Positions 1 through 7,965 of a stretch of 64,000 nucleotides of DNA are shown piece after piece. Position 1 is the stretch's first letter. Each line of letters begins with the position of its first letter. Below the pieces are notes generated by a model. That model was not told the origin of the DNA. It did no database searches and saw nothing but the letters and a program-made list of their open reading frames with translations. This stretch comes from Caldilineales bacterium (GTDB lineage Bacteria; Chloroflexota; Anaerolineae; J102), in the NCBI GenBank assembly GCA_024102915.1, contig JAGFJG010000178.1, positions 1 to 64,000 on the forward strand, written 5' to 3'. The translations under genes were made by a program, and so were the position numbers.

Positions 1-200
1 CGCAATTCTACATCGAGACGATGGACGTGACCGGCGCCGTACAATTGGCGAGCGGCGTAGAGATGGTGATGCCTGGCGACAACGTCACCTTCGAGGTGGA
101 GTTGATCGTGCCGGTGGCGATGGAAGCTGGTCGACGGTTTGCGGTACGCGAAGGCGGACGCACCGTGGGCGCTGGCGTCATCACCAAAGTCCTGGACTGA
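1..200 (+). CDS. tuf: Elongation factor Tu, C-terminal end (partial)
   Basis: The reading frame is open from base 3 and ends with TGA at 198-200; the 5' part lies outside the window. The 65 visible residues match the third beta-barrel of EF-Tu, with the segments [17 protein letters not shown] and [21 protein letters not shown] at the end. EF-Tu delivers aminoacyl-tRNA to the ribosome. Its position directly before rpmG, tRNA-Trp, secE and nusG is the usual bacterial order. Identification is secure despite the truncation. Confidence 0.97.
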   Translation, partial: QFYIETMDVTGAVQLASGVEMVMPGDNVTFEVELIVPVAMEAGRRFAVREGGRTVGAGVITKVLD

Positions 201-234
201 GCCGTTCATCCCCTTATATAAGTATCCAAATTAA

Positions 235-259
235 GGAGCAGGCTGAGATTGCCTGTTCC
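235..259 (+). terminator. Hairpin after tuf, possible weak terminator
   Basis: GGAGCAGGC at 235-243 can pair with GCCTGTTCC at 251-259, giving nine pairs with one G-U and a 7-base loop. Only a short, interrupted T stretch follows, so it may attenuate rather than fully stop transcription from tuf into rpmG. Confidence 0.4.
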
Positions 260-301
260 TTCCATCCTGGCGAATAGCCAACCAATGCGAGTTGATATCC
301 C

Positions 302-466
302 GTGGCAAAGAAAGGCAATCGAGTCCTGATCACCCTGGCTTGCACCGAGTGTAAGGAACGCAATTATCTCAGCAGCAAGAATCGCCGGAACCAAACCGGC
401 CGCATGGAATTGAGCAAGTACTGTCCCAGGTGCCGATGCCATCGTTTGCATCGCGAAACCAAATAG
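302..466 (+). CDS. rpmG: 50S ribosomal protein L33
   Basis: A 54-residue basic protein of the large ribosomal subunit. It starts at GTG 302 ([17 protein letters not shown]) and ends at TAG 464-466. Two CxxC pairs (ACTEC and YCPRC) mark it as the zinc-binding form of L33; the second is followed by an unusual extra Cys and His (RCRCHRLH). The length fits the family. It lies between tuf and tRNA-Trp, the usual place for rpmG in front of secE. The Shine-Dalgarno is weak (GCGAG about ten bases upstream). Confidence 0.93.
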   Translation: MAKKGNRVLITLACTECKERNYLSSKNRRNQTGRMELSKYCPRCRCHRLHRETK

Positions 467-504
467 GGTATGCTACATTGTCGAGCAGTTCGCGTCGATT
501 CCAA

Positions 505-577
<73 letters not shown>

Positions 578-588
578 CTCGTTGAAGC

Positions 589-624
589 AAGACACCGCTT
601 CCGTTTTTTTTGGGGCGGTGTCTT
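589..624 (+). terminator. Inverted repeat after tRNA-Trp
   Basis: AAGACACCGC (589-598) and GCGGTGTCTT (615-624) form a perfect 10-bp stem. The T-run lies in the 16-base loop rather than after the stem, so it is not a textbook intrinsic terminator. It may help process or terminate the tRNA transcript before secE. Confidence 0.5.
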
Positions 625-721
625 AATCCGTAAGGCCCCCAAAACGACGACTCGTAAGCCGAATTTTCGTATTTAGGCGCCACCTAGCGTCGTTGCCTTA
701 GAACAGGAGTATTTTACTCTT

Positions 722-946
722 ATGACCAAAACCAAGGCCGAAGTCCCAGCAAAGACTACTGTCAATCCTGTCGTGCGCTATCTGCGCGAGACACGAGCGG
801 AACTTGCCAAAGTGACCTGGCCGACGCGTGAAGAATGGCTCAGGCTGAGCGGCATTGTCCTTGTTGTGACAGTTGTCATGGCATTCATTTTGGGCGTAGT
901 CGACGCCGTTGGCGCTGAGCTTGTCAAGCTTCTGCTCACTGCCTGA
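722..946 (+). CDS. secE: Preprotein translocase subunit SecE
   Basis: A 74-residue single-span subunit of the SecYEG channel. It shows the amphipathic signature RETRAELAKVTWPTREEW followed by one membrane helix (IVLVVTVVMAFILGVVDAV, residues 45-63). The length fits the short bacterial SecE. The ATG at 722 has CAGGAG at 705-710, slightly far from the start. nusG follows after 49 bases, the conserved secE-nusG pairing. Confidence 0.96.
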   Translation: MTKTKAEVPAKTTVNPVVRYLRETRAELAKVTWPTREEWLRLSGIVLVVTVVMAFILGVVDAVGAELVKLLLTA

Positions 947-995
947 TCCGATCTAATCTCTCAATTCGTAGTTTTATCTCTCACTGGATAGTCTC

Positions 996-1700
996 GTGTC
1001 CGAGCATCAGAACGACCTTCCTACAACTGATGAGCCAGCAGTTGACGAACGACTGGATGTTTCCGGCCAGCCTGACGCAGAAAGCATGGCTGAGTTGGAA
1101 GTTGCTGAAGCGGAAGATGATCTGGAAGACGAGGTTGAAGAGATCGTTGAACCTGAATCAGCCGAAGATGTAGATGATGGTCGTTCCTGGTTTGTTGTCC
1201 ATTCCTATTCCGGCATGGAAAACCGGGTCAAGCAGAATCTGGAGCATCGCATCGAATCGATGCACATCTCGCACAAAATCTTTCAGGTCATCGTTCCTAC
1301 CGAAGAGCAAATCGAACTGAAAGAAGGCCAGCGTCGCGTGGTCGAAAAACGCGTCTTCCCCGGCTACATCCTGGTGCAAATGGTGCTGGATGATGAGAGT
1401 TGGTACGTCGTACGCAACACCCCCGGCGTCACCGGGTTTGTCGGCGTCGATAACAGGCCCACACCGCTCAGCCCCAAGGAAGTCGACCGCATCATGCGCC
1501 GCATCGAGGCCGAGGAGCCGACCGTTAAAGTCGATTTCAAACCTGGCGAGCGAGTACGCGTAACCGAAGGACCTTTTTCAGAATTTCAGGGTGTTGTTTC
1601 CGATCTGGATTTGGAGCGGGGCAAGGCTCGTATTCTTATCTCGATGTTCGGGCGAGAAACGCCGGTCGAGGTTGATTTTCTGCAATTGCAGAAGGTATAA
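996..1700 (+). CDS. nusG: Transcription termination/antitermination factor NusG
   Basis: 234 residues from GTG 996. After an acidic extension of about 60 residues (many E and D, probably disordered) comes the NGN domain (SWFVVHSYSGMENRVKQNLE through RNTPGVTGFVG) and a C-terminal KOW domain (FKPGERVRVTEGPFSEFQGVV to FLQLQKV). It binds RNA polymerase and couples transcription to ribosomes or Rho. The acidic N-terminal tail is longer than in E. coli NusG. rplK follows after 56 bases. Confidence 0.97.
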   Translation: MSEHQNDLPTTDEPAVDERLDVSGQPDAESMAELEVAEAEDDLEDEVEEIVEPESAEDVDDGRSWFVVHSYSGMENRVKQNLEHRIESMHISHKIFQVIVPTEEQIELKEGQRRVVEKRVFPGYILVQMVLDDESWYVVRNTPGVTGFVGVDNRPTPLSPKEVDRIMRRIEAEEPTVKVDFKPGERVRVTEGPFSEFQGVVSDLDLERGKARILISMFGRETPVEVDFLQLQKV

Positions 1701-1756
1701 AAAATCAAGTAACCATTCATTCGAGTTTATGACTCGGATTTGATTTTGGAGTCGAA

Positions 1757-2179
1757 ATGGCAAAGAAACTCAAAGCAATCATCACTCTGCAACTGCCAGC
1801 GGGCAAGGCGACACCGGCCCCGCCGGTAGGTCCTGCGCTCGGCCAGCATGGCGTGAATATCGTTGGCTTCTGCAAGGAATACAACGCCCGCACTGCCACC
1901 CAGGCCGGCAATATTATCCCGGCCGAGATCACCATCTACCAGGATGGCTCGTTTACCTTCGTCACCAAAACCCCGCCTGCCAGCGATTTGCTGAAGAAGG
2001 CGGCGGGCGTCAAGTCTGGCTCGGCCGTTCCGCAAACGGACAAGGTCGGTAAGGTGACGCGGGCGCAGATCAAAGAGATTGCCGAACTCAAGATGAAGGA
2101 CCTCAATGCTATCGATCTTGAAGGCGCCATGCGCCAGATCGAAGGCAGCGCCCGCAGCATGGGTATTGAGGTCGTCTAA
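1757..2179 (+). CDS. rplK: 50S ribosomal protein L11
   Basis: 140 residues, normal length. The N-terminal domain has [20 protein letters not shown] and [19 protein letters not shown], and the C-terminal rRNA-binding domain has [14 protein letters not shown] and [20 protein letters not shown] segments. L11 forms the GTPase-associated stalk base. It is followed by rplA, as in most bacteria. Confidence 0.98.
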   Translation: MAKKLKAIITLQLPAGKATPAPPVGPALGQHGVNIVGFCKEYNARTATQAGNIIPAEITIYQDGSFTFVTKTPPASDLLKKAAGVKSGSAVPQTDKVGKVTRAQIKEIAELKMKDLNAIDLEGAMRQIEGSARSMGIEVV

Positions 2180-2287
2180 CGACAGTTATCAACCCAGACT
2201 TTCGGAAAGCTTGTAGCTGACCGAAGTCGCCATAGTTTTTACGTGGGAGGGTCGTACCGACCCGTTTGCACCACAGGAGTTTTCCAA

Positions 2288-3004
2288 ATGTCAAAGCATG
2301 GAAAAAATTACAACATCGTCGCCGCCCAGATAGACAGGGATACTTACTACGGGCCGGAAGAGGCGATTGATCTGCTAAAAAAGACAGCTACTGTACGTTT
2401 CGATGAGACATTTGAACTGCATTTGCGCATGGGCGTCGATCCCCGCCATGCCGACCAGATGGTGCGCGGCGTCGTCTTGATGCCGCGAGGCACCGGCAAG
2501 GTAGTCCGAATCCTTGTTTTCGCAGATGGCGACGCCGCTGCATTGGCCGAAGAGGCGGGCGCGGATTTTGTCGGTCTGGACGAAATGGTCGATAAGATTC
2601 AGGGCGGATGGACTGATTTCGATATGGCCATCGCCATTCCCTCGGCCATGGGTAAAGTGGGCCGCCTCGGTCGCGTTCTCGGTCCTCGTGGCCTCATGCC
2701 CAGCCCCAAAGCGGGCACTATCGTGCAGCCGGGCGAGATCAAACGTGTGGTCGAAGAGGCGCGTATGGGGCGTGTCGAGTATCGTGTTGACAAGACCTCG
2801 AATATTCACATCCCCTTCGGCAAGCGCAGTTTCGCCGTGGATGCCCTGGTGGAAAACCTGGCTGCCAGCGTCGATTCTGTGGTGCGGAACAAGCCTTCAT
2901 CTTCCAAGGGCGCCTATATCCGCAAAGCCTATCTCACGATGACAATGTCTCCTGCCGTGCGCGTTGACGTGAATCAACTCACTGCTTTGCGTGCATTGAC
3001 CTAA
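2288..3004 (+). CDS. rplA: 50S ribosomal protein L1
   Basis: 238 residues from ATG 2288, chosen because CAGGAG lies at 2275-2280 and homologues begin near MSKHGKNY. The family signature RVLGPRGLMPSPKAGT is present, along with KTSNIHIPFGK. L1 binds 23S rRNA at the mobile stalk and often represses its own operon. A longer frame reaches 2243 but lacks L1 similarity there. The 219-base gap that follows holds the rplJ leader. Confidence 0.97.
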   Translation: MSKHGKNYNIVAAQIDRDTYYGPEEAIDLLKKTATVRFDETFELHLRMGVDPRHADQMVRGVVLMPRGTGKVVRILVFADGDAAALAEEAGADFVGLDEMVDKIQGGWTDFDMAIAIPSAMGKVGRLGRVLGPRGLMPSPKAGTIVQPGEIKRVVEEARMGRVEYRVDKTSNIHIPFGKRSFAVDALVENLAASVDSVVRNKPSSSKGAYIRKAYLTMTMSPAVRVDVNQLTALRALT

Positions 3005-3054
3005 ATCTACTTTTTCACAACTCGCAGAACTTTCTGCTTCCATCGTCGAAGACA

Positions 3055-3148
3055 GCAGGCGTCCAAACAGCGTTTGGGCTTAATCTCCTGCCGAGGCGTT
3101 GGACAAAGAGAACAATAGGTCGGGTTCACGTCCGACTTTCACTCTTTG
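3055..3148 (+). promoter_or_regulatory. L10-type ribosomal protein leader
   Basis: The mRNA leader before rplJ shows the recognisable L10-leader pieces. GCAGG (3055-3059) pairs with CCTGC (3087-3091), followed by the CCTGCCGAGG motif. A CAAAGAG/CTCTTTG stem encloses a GTCGG-loop-CCGAC hairpin. In other bacteria this RNA binds the L10(L12)4 complex and represses rplJ-rplL when the proteins are in excess. A strong hairpin with T-run follows immediately, suggesting attenuation rather than only translational control. Confidence 0.75.
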
Positions 3149-3183
3149 CCTTCGCGTCAACGGCGTGAAGGCATTTTGTTTTT
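3148..3183 (+). terminator. Attenuator terminator in the rplJ leader
   Basis: GCCTTCGCGTC (3148-3158) pairs with GGCGTGAAGGC (3162-3172) across a 3-base loop, with G-U pairs, and is followed by ATTTTGTTTTT. The stem's first base overlaps the end of the L10-binding fold, so the two structures may compete. Confidence 0.7.
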
Positions 3184-3223
3184 GCACCCAATCTCAATTC
3201 TCAGGACAAGGAGGTGATTTCAC

Positions 3224-3769
3224 TTGCCAATCTCTAGAGAACAGAAGGCCGACCTGATCGAGTCTTACAAGGATGCCATCGCCAACAGCCATGCCATCGT
3301 GTTGACCGACAATCGTGGGCTTTCAGTCAAGCAACTCCAGCGACTGCGCTCGATGCTGCGCGAGAACGATGCCAGCTACATCATCGCCAAGAAAACGTTG
3401 ATGGTGCGTGCACTGGCGGAATTGGATCGTCCATCCCCAAGAAGCGCCATGATCGGTTCTACCGGTTTCGCTTTTCTCGGTGAAGACCTGGCAGCCGGCG
3501 CCAAAGCACTGAAGGATTTCGCCAAAGAAGCTGGCGAACTCTTCATTGTGACCGGCGGTCTGCTGGGCGATTCGGTTCTGGATGCATCTGGCGCCGCCGC
3601 CCTGGCCGATCTGCCGTCGCGTGATGTGCAGCTCGCCCAATTGGTAGCCGCGATTGCCGCCCCGATGAGTTCTCTGGTCAGCGTGCTTACCGCACCGCAC
3701 CGCGATCTCGTTGGGCTTCTGCAGGCGCGGATCGACAAGGAGGGCGGTGAAGCGGCTGAAGCTGCTTGA
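3224..3769 (+). CDS. rplJ: 50S ribosomal protein L10
   Basis: 181 residues starting at TTG 3224. The choice is supported by an almost perfect Shine-Dalgarno AAGGAGGTGA at 3209-3218, which may compensate for the rare start codon. Typical segments are AIVLTDNRGLSVKQLQRLR and YIIAKKTLMVRAL. The C-terminal helix (VLTAPHRDLVGLLQARIDK) is the L12-binding arm. L10 anchors the L7/L12 stalk. It is about ten residues longer than the E. coli protein because of an acidic tail. Confidence 0.96.
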   Translation: MPISREQKADLIESYKDAIANSHAIVLTDNRGLSVKQLQRLRSMLRENDASYIIAKKTLMVRALAELDRPSPRSAMIGSTGFAFLGEDLAAGAKALKDFAKEAGELFIVTGGLLGDSVLDASGAAALADLPSRDVQLAQLVAAIAAPMSSLVSVLTAPHRDLVGLLQARIDKEGGEAAEAA

Positions 3770-3880
3770 TTGCATCGCCAACGTTCGCCATCGCCTGATC
3801 AGCCCAATGCGCGCTATGCAGACGAGGCCAATACCATCGTATTCAAAATAAGTAATTCATAACAAGGAGAAAATCCCACA

Positions 3881-4267
3881 ATGGCTGCTGATTTGCAGAA
3901 GATCTACGACGACCTGAGCGCCCTCACTTTACTTGAGGCCGCCGAACTGAAGAAGATGCTCGAAGAGGGCTGGGGCGTGACTGCCGCCGCGCCCATGATG
4001 ATGGCCGCCGGCGCCATGCCTGGCGCCGCCGCCGAGGCGGAAGAGGTCGAAGAGCAGACCGAATTCAACGTCATCATCAAGGAAGCCGGAGCCAAGAAGA
4101 TCAACGTGATCAAGGTTGTGCGCCAGCTCACCACCCTCGGTCTGAAAGAGGCCAAGGAAGCCGTCGACAGCGCCCCGCATACCCTGCTCGAGGGTGTGCC
4201 AAAGGAAGTCGCCGAAGACGCCAAGGCCAAACTGGAAGCCGAAGGCGCCGTGGTCGAGATCAAATAA
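3881..4267 (+). CDS. rplL: 50S ribosomal protein L7/L12
   Basis: 128 residues. The N-terminal dimerisation domain ([22 protein letters not shown]) is joined by an Ala/Gly/Met-rich hinge to the C-terminal factor-binding domain ([21 protein letters not shown]...). A good AAGGAG precedes the ATG. It forms the ribosomal stalk with L10 and recruits EF-Tu and EF-G. A strong terminator follows, so the ribosomal operon ends here; rpoB is not adjacent. Confidence 0.98.
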   Translation: MAADLQKIYDDLSALTLLEAAELKKMLEEGWGVTAAAPMMMAAGAMPGAAAEAEEVEEQTEFNVIIKEAGAKKINVIKVVRQLTTLGLKEAKEAVDSAPHTLLEGVPKEVAEDAKAKLEAEGAVVEIK

Positions 4268-4295
4268 CTCGATTCCGGTTACCGATTCAGTACAG

Positions 4296-4331
4296 AAAGG
4301 TGAAAGTCACCCCCGACTTTCACCTTTTTTG
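4296..4331 (+). terminator. Intrinsic terminator of the rplJL operon
   Basis: AAAGGTGAAAGTC (4296-4308) and GACTTTCACCTTT (4315-4327) form a perfect 13-bp stem with a 6-base loop, followed by a T-run to 4330. The A-rich 5' side makes it potentially bidirectional. It overlaps the last codons of the convergent glycosyltransferase gene. Confidence 0.93.
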
Positions 4332-4999
4332 TTTGCCTGCATCCGTTTGCGAGTCTGGATCACCACCCTTGTGAAATTCCGGGCGTGCGCCCACGGCTTG
4401 ATGTGGCTGCGCTCGTCCGCATAGATCGTCCGGATCGGAACCCAGGAAAGCCGGTAGCCCTGCTCGACGCATAGCACGATCATCTCCACCTCGAATTCGA
4501 ATCCCTGCTCGGCGCTGGTCAGAGTGGCTTCCATCATGCGGCGGCTGAGCAGGCGATAGCCGGACTGATTATCCAGGATTGGCTCACCCAGCGCCCAGGA
4601 AAATGACCATCTGCCCAGCGTATTGGCGATGCGGCGAACCGGCGGAATCTGACTGAAATCACGGGCCCCGATGATGAGATCAGCGGCATTGAGCGAATAT
4701 TCGTCTAGGAACTGGGGTATCTCCGCCGGATCGTGCTGGCCGTCGGCGTCCAGGGCGACCAGTGCGTCGTAACCTTGCTCCAACGCCCACCTGAACCCGG
4801 CCCCCAGCGCCGCACCTTTGCCCTGGTTGGGAACCTGGCGAAGAACCGTTGCGCCTGAGCGTTCGGCCACAGCAACGGTGTCATCTTTAGAGCCGTCATC
4901 GACGACGAGAACCGGCAAATGCTGGGCCGCACCGGCGATTACGGGGGCGACGCGTCCGGCTTCATTGTAGGCGGGGATCAGAGCGAGAATAGAGGTCAA
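4307..4999 (-). CDS. Family 2 glycosyltransferase (DPM1/GtrB-like)
   Basis: 230 residues starting at TTG 4999, three bases after the upstream GNAT stop. The GT-A fold is marked by LALIPAYNEAGRV at the N-terminus, VVDDGSKDDT, GKGAALGAGFRWAL and the metal-binding VALDADGQHDPAEI. These resemble polyprenyl-phosphate sugar transferases that load a sugar onto a lipid carrier at the cytoplasmic membrane, but no membrane helices follow. The gene's 3' end runs into the rplL terminator hairpin. The acceptor cannot be told. Confidence 0.85.
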   Translation of the reverse strand: MTSILALIPAYNEAGRVAPVIAGAAQHLPVLVVDDGSKDDTVAVAERSGATVLRQVPNQGKGAALGAGFRWALEQGYDALVALDADGQHDPAEIPQFLDEYSLNAADLIIGARDFSQIPPVRRIANTLGRWSFSWALGEPILDNQSGYRLLSRRMMEATLTSAEQGFEFEVEMIVLCVEQGYRLSWVPIRTIYADERSHIKPWAHARNFTRVVIQTRKRMQANKKGESRG

Positions 5000-5002
5000 T
5001 GA

Positions 5003-5485
5003 TCAGAACCTGCGGATCATGTTGATATTGGTGATCTCGAACCCGGCCTTTTCGTATAACGCCCGCGCTGCGCGGTTGTGTCCGAACACGTGCAGGGCGA
5101 TGCCGTTCCGCCCCAACTTTCTGGCCTCATCTTCCAGACAAGACAACGCCTCTAAAGCATAGCCGCGACGGCGGAAAGGTTCAAAGATGACGAAATCATA
5201 GAGAAATGCGGCAGAGCCTGCAAAATCGGTCAAGGCCAGCCAGGCCACGCCCACATGCTCTGGCGGATGATCGGTTACGATGGCGAAAAGGTAATGGTTG
5301 GTGGTTTCCACTCCTTCTGGCAATAGCTTGGCAAATTCGGCTTGAGACCGTTCGAGCGCGCCTTCCGCCGGCCAATTGCCCGACATAACCTTGTCATTCG
5401 CATAGTCGGTAATGATGATGCTCGACCATGTATCAAATTCGCTTTGCGAAAGTGGACGTAAACGTACGTTTGCGTCCGTGCTCAT
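5003..5485 (-). CDS. GNAT-family N-acetyltransferase
   Basis: 160 residues. The acetyl-CoA-binding motif A appears as FVIFEPFRRRGYALEAL near residue 97, followed by the common GNAT ending LHVFGHNRAARALYEKAGFE. The substrate is unknown; the form resembles RimI-like or small-molecule acetyltransferases. Its start overlaps the stop of the upstream zinc-knuckle gene (ATGA), so translation is probably coupled. It forms a likely three-gene operon with the glycosyltransferase downstream. Confidence 0.85.
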   Translation of the reverse strand: MSTDANVRLRPLSQSEFDTWSSIIITDYANDKVMSGNWPAEGALERSQAEFAKLLPEGVETTNHYLFAIVTDHPPEHVGVAWLALTDFAGSAAFLYDFVIFEPFRRRGYALEALSCLEDEARKLGRNGIALHVFGHNRAARALYEKAGFEITNINMIRRF

Positions 5486-6102
5486 GCAGTTTCCTCTTCA
5501 TTATCCGAGCCCAGGAGTCTCTTTTTCATGCCCTGCGCCTGATTCTGCAGTTCGTAGTTGGCGATAAACCACATACCCTTCCAGGTATCCACTTTCAGGA
5601 ATTCCTCTTTGGGCGTATCCGCCAGCATGACCTGGAGATCGGAAATCGTGTTGACGCCGGGGAGGCGTCGCAGGCGCTGGCGCAGGCCCACGGTGCGCTC
5701 ATTCGCCTCCATCTGCACGAGATAGTTAAGCGTGAACCACATGCCTTTCCAGGTCTCGATGTCCCTGAAATCGTCAATGGATGTGCCTTCGAGCGTATCC
5801 TGCAATGATCGCACAGCCTCCGGCGTGAAACGTCCGGCATTGGTCTTGAGCAGACCCAACATGCCCGATGGCGTGTAGGGCGGCGGCGTGTATTCGGGCA
5901 CGGCCCGTTGCAATTCAGCGGCTAGCTGGTTGAGTTCCGCAATCAATGCTCGCAACTCGGCGTCATTTTCACTGACCGCCGGCGCAACATCGGCTTGATA
6001 GCCTTGATGAATGTGACAATAATCCGAGTCGTGTTGGGCATAATTTCGGCAAGGCGATCCAGATTTGGTCAGGGCTGCGCATTTGGGTGTTGTATCGGTC
6101 AT
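5482..6102 (-). CDS. Zinc-knuckle protein with duplicated WKGMWF module
   Basis: 206 residues. An upstream ATG at 6117 exists, but AAGGAG lies inside that stretch at the right spacing for the ATG at 6102, which I chose. An N-terminal Cys/His cluster (C8, C18, C29, H32 in CAALTKSGSPC...YCHIHQGY) resembles small zinc-binding domains of the DUF5763 type. A central helix (ELRALIAELNQLAAELQRA) is followed by two copies of a roughly 35-residue module (about 100-134 and 156-190), each with an identical WKGMWF and NY..Q..A. Function unknown. It is translationally coupled to the GNAT gene. Confidence 0.7.
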   Translation of the reverse strand: MTDTTPKCAALTKSGSPCRNYAQHDSDYCHIHQGYQADVAPAVSENDAELRALIAELNQLAAELQRAVPEYTPPPYTPSGMLGLLKTNAGRFTPEAVRSLQDTLEGTSIDDFRDIETWKGMWFTLNYLVQMEANERTVGLRQRLRRLPGVNTISDLQVMLADTPKEEFLKVDTWKGMWFIANYELQNQAQGMKKRLLGSDNEEETA

Positions 6103-6201
6103 CTTGGACTCCTTCATTCCCGCAGGATTACCAACAGGGAAAACGTGGACGATAATTTGTAGCGAATCATACAGCGGTCATTGTGATTGCGCAATTCGCT
6201 T

Positions 6202-6230
6202 TTGTCAGAAGCCTCGCCCTGACATAAACT
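6202..6230 (+). promoter_or_regulatory. Candidate sigma-70 promoter of the response-regulator gene
   Basis: TTGTCA (6202-6207), a 17-base spacer and TAAACT (6225-6230) lie 52 bases before the ATG at 6283, in the divergent gap shared with the zinc-knuckle gene. Five of six and four of six consensus bases match. Confidence 0.45.
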
Positions 6231-6282
6231 CCTTTCATGCTCACCCCGAAAGGTCTGGTTTGTTTATCCTCGCCCCATTCCC

Positions 6283-6933
6283 ATGACTGAATTGCGCGTC
6301 CTGATCATTGCCGACGACCCGCTGGCTGGTCGGGCTTTGACAATGGCGCTGGGAGAGCGTGAGGATTGCGAGGTGGCGGGTCAGGAGTCGGCTGAGTCCG
6401 ATTTGCTCCTGGCCGTGGAATTGCATCGCCCCGATGTCATCCTCTGGGATTTGGGTTGGCAGGGCGGTACCGGCATCGAGGCGCTTATCGACAAACTTTC
6501 ATCTCTGGTGGATGATCTGCCGCCAATCGTCGCGTTGCTGCCGCAGGCAGATGACAGTTCGTCGCTAGCCTGGCAGGCCTGGATCGCCGGTGCGCGTGGC
6601 CTGCTTCCACGGACGGCGCCGAGCGAAGCCGTGATGGCGGCGCTGGCTGCCACCTTGACCGGTCTGGTTGTAATCGATCCTGAATTGACTGCGGGCCTGC
6701 TCACCGCACCCGACCTGACCTCGCCAACCCTGGCGGAATCATTGACCGAACGCGAGTTGCAGGTGTTGGCGTTGGTGGCTGAAGGGCTGCCAAATAAAGG
6801 CATCGCCAGGGAACTGGACATCAGTGAGCACACGGTGAAATTCCACCTGAATGCCATTATGGGCAAGCTGGATGCGCAAAGCCGTACCGAGGCGGTCGTG
6901 AAGGCGACGAGATTGGGTTTGATAATGCTTTAG
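6283..6933 (+). CDS. LuxR/NarL-type response regulator with degenerate receiver
   Basis: 216 residues. The receiver domain (1-120) keeps the acidic pair D11-D12 and the phospho-acceptor position D56 (VILWDLGWQGG). The conserved Thr/Ser after beta-4 is missing (IVALLPQAD) and the conserved Lys is replaced by Arg (GLLPRTAP). The C-terminal HTH (LTERELQVLALVAEGLPNKGIARELDISEHTVKFHLNAIMGKL) is a standard LuxR DNA-binding domain. No histidine kinase is adjacent. It may be controlled independently of phosphorylation. The adjacent HtrA-like protease is a plausible target, by position only. Confidence 0.88.
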   Translation: MTELRVLIIADDPLAGRALTMALGEREDCEVAGQESAESDLLLAVELHRPDVILWDLGWQGGTGIEALIDKLSSLVDDLPPIVALLPQADDSSSLAWQAWIAGARGLLPRTAPSEAVMAALAATLTGLVVIDPELTAGLLTAPDLTSPTLAESLTERELQVLALVAEGLPNKGIARELDISEHTVKFHLNAIMGKLDAQSRTEAVVKATRLGLIML

Positions 6934-7071
6934 CGCCACTTGACCTGACCATATTTCCAGGTATGCGCCGCTCTTTTGAGGGATGCGGGGACGCGGGGCA
7001 ATCACTAAAATGGGAATCATAAAACGATGGAGCGCTTGCTCTTTCTCTCATGATTCTGTATGAGGTGATTC

Positions 7072-7965
7072 ATGTCTGATTTTGTCAAACAACTTTCTGA
7101 TGGTCTGGCCGATGCCGTGGCTAAGGCGGGCGAAAGTGTGGTGCGCGTCGATGGCCGCCGTCGCCTGTCCGCCAGCGGGATCGTGTGGTCTGCCGATGGC
7201 GTGATCGTCACCGCCAACCATGTGGTGCGCCGCGATGAAAATCTGGCGGTGGGGCTGCCGAATGGCGAGCGGGCGGATGCCGAACTGGTGGGGCGTGATC
7301 CCAGCACCGATCTGGCTGTGCTCCGCACGACCGCTGATCTGACCCCGGCCGTCTGGGCTGAGCCCGACAGTTTACGCGTGGGGCAACTCGTGTTGGCAGT
7401 TGGCCGCCCTGATCTGGGCTTGCAGAGCACGCTGGGCGTGGTCAGTGCAAGTGGCGGGGCCTGGCAGACTGGCGGCGGCGGGAAAATCGACAGCTATCTG
7501 CAAACGGATGTAGTCATGTATCCTGGCTTTTCCGGCGGGGCGTTGGTTACGGTGGCGGGCGAAGTGGCCGGATTGAACAGTTCTGCACTGGCTCGCGGCG
7601 TCAGCCTCACTCTCCCCGCCCCCACCCTGCGCCGCGTGGTTGCGTCGCTGCTGGAACACGGCCATGTGAGACGAGGTTATCTCGGCGTGGGCGTGCAGTC
7701 CGCGCGCTTGCCTGCCAATCTGGCCGAACAGCTTGGGCAAAAAACCGGCGTGCTCGTCACCTCGGTCGAGCCTGACGGGCCTGCGGAGAGTGCCGGTCTC
7801 GTCCTGGGCGACACGCTCATCAACCTGGATGGTCAGGCGCTGCGCCATGTCGACGACTTGCAGGCAGCGCTGAGCGGCGAGCATGTGGGGGTTCCCGTTC
7901 CGCTCCGCATTGTGCGTGGCGGGCAGGTGCAGGAACTCAGTGTGACAATCGCCGAGAGGGCTTAA
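7072..7965 (+). CDS. HtrA/DegP-like serine protease with PDZ domain
   Basis: 297 residues. A trypsin-like domain has the triad H50 (TANHVV), D80 (PSTDLAVL) and S154 (YPGFSGG). A PDZ domain follows (about 200-290, RRGYLGVGVQSARL... GLVLGDTLINLDGQ). The usual NPGNSGG around the nucleophile reads YPGFSGG, so the oxyanion loop is altered. No signal peptide or membrane anchor is seen at the start, so it is probably cytoplasmic, unlike most DegP. GAGGTGATT precedes the ATG. Its stop overlaps the convergent glycosyltransferase stop by two bases. Confidence 0.87.
   Translation: MSDFVKQLSDGLADAVAKAGESVVRVDGRRRLSASGIVWSADGVIVTANHVVRRDENLAVGLPNGERADAELVGRDPSTDLAVLRTTADLTPAVWAEPDSLRVGQLVLAVGRPDLGLQSTLGVVSASGGAWQTGGGGKIDSYLQTDVVMYPGFSGGALVTVAGEVAGLNSSALARGVSLTLPAPTLRRVVASLLEHGHVRRGYLGVGVQSARLPANLAEQLGQKTGVLVTSVEPDGPAESAGLVLGDTLINLDGQALRHVDDLQAALSGEHVGVPVPLRIVRGGQVQELSVTIAERA

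Noticed and set aside
6940..6967. TTGACC-16-TATGCG promoter before the HtrA-like gene
   Set aside because: The -10 is poor and lies over 100 bases upstream; not strong enough to list as a feature.
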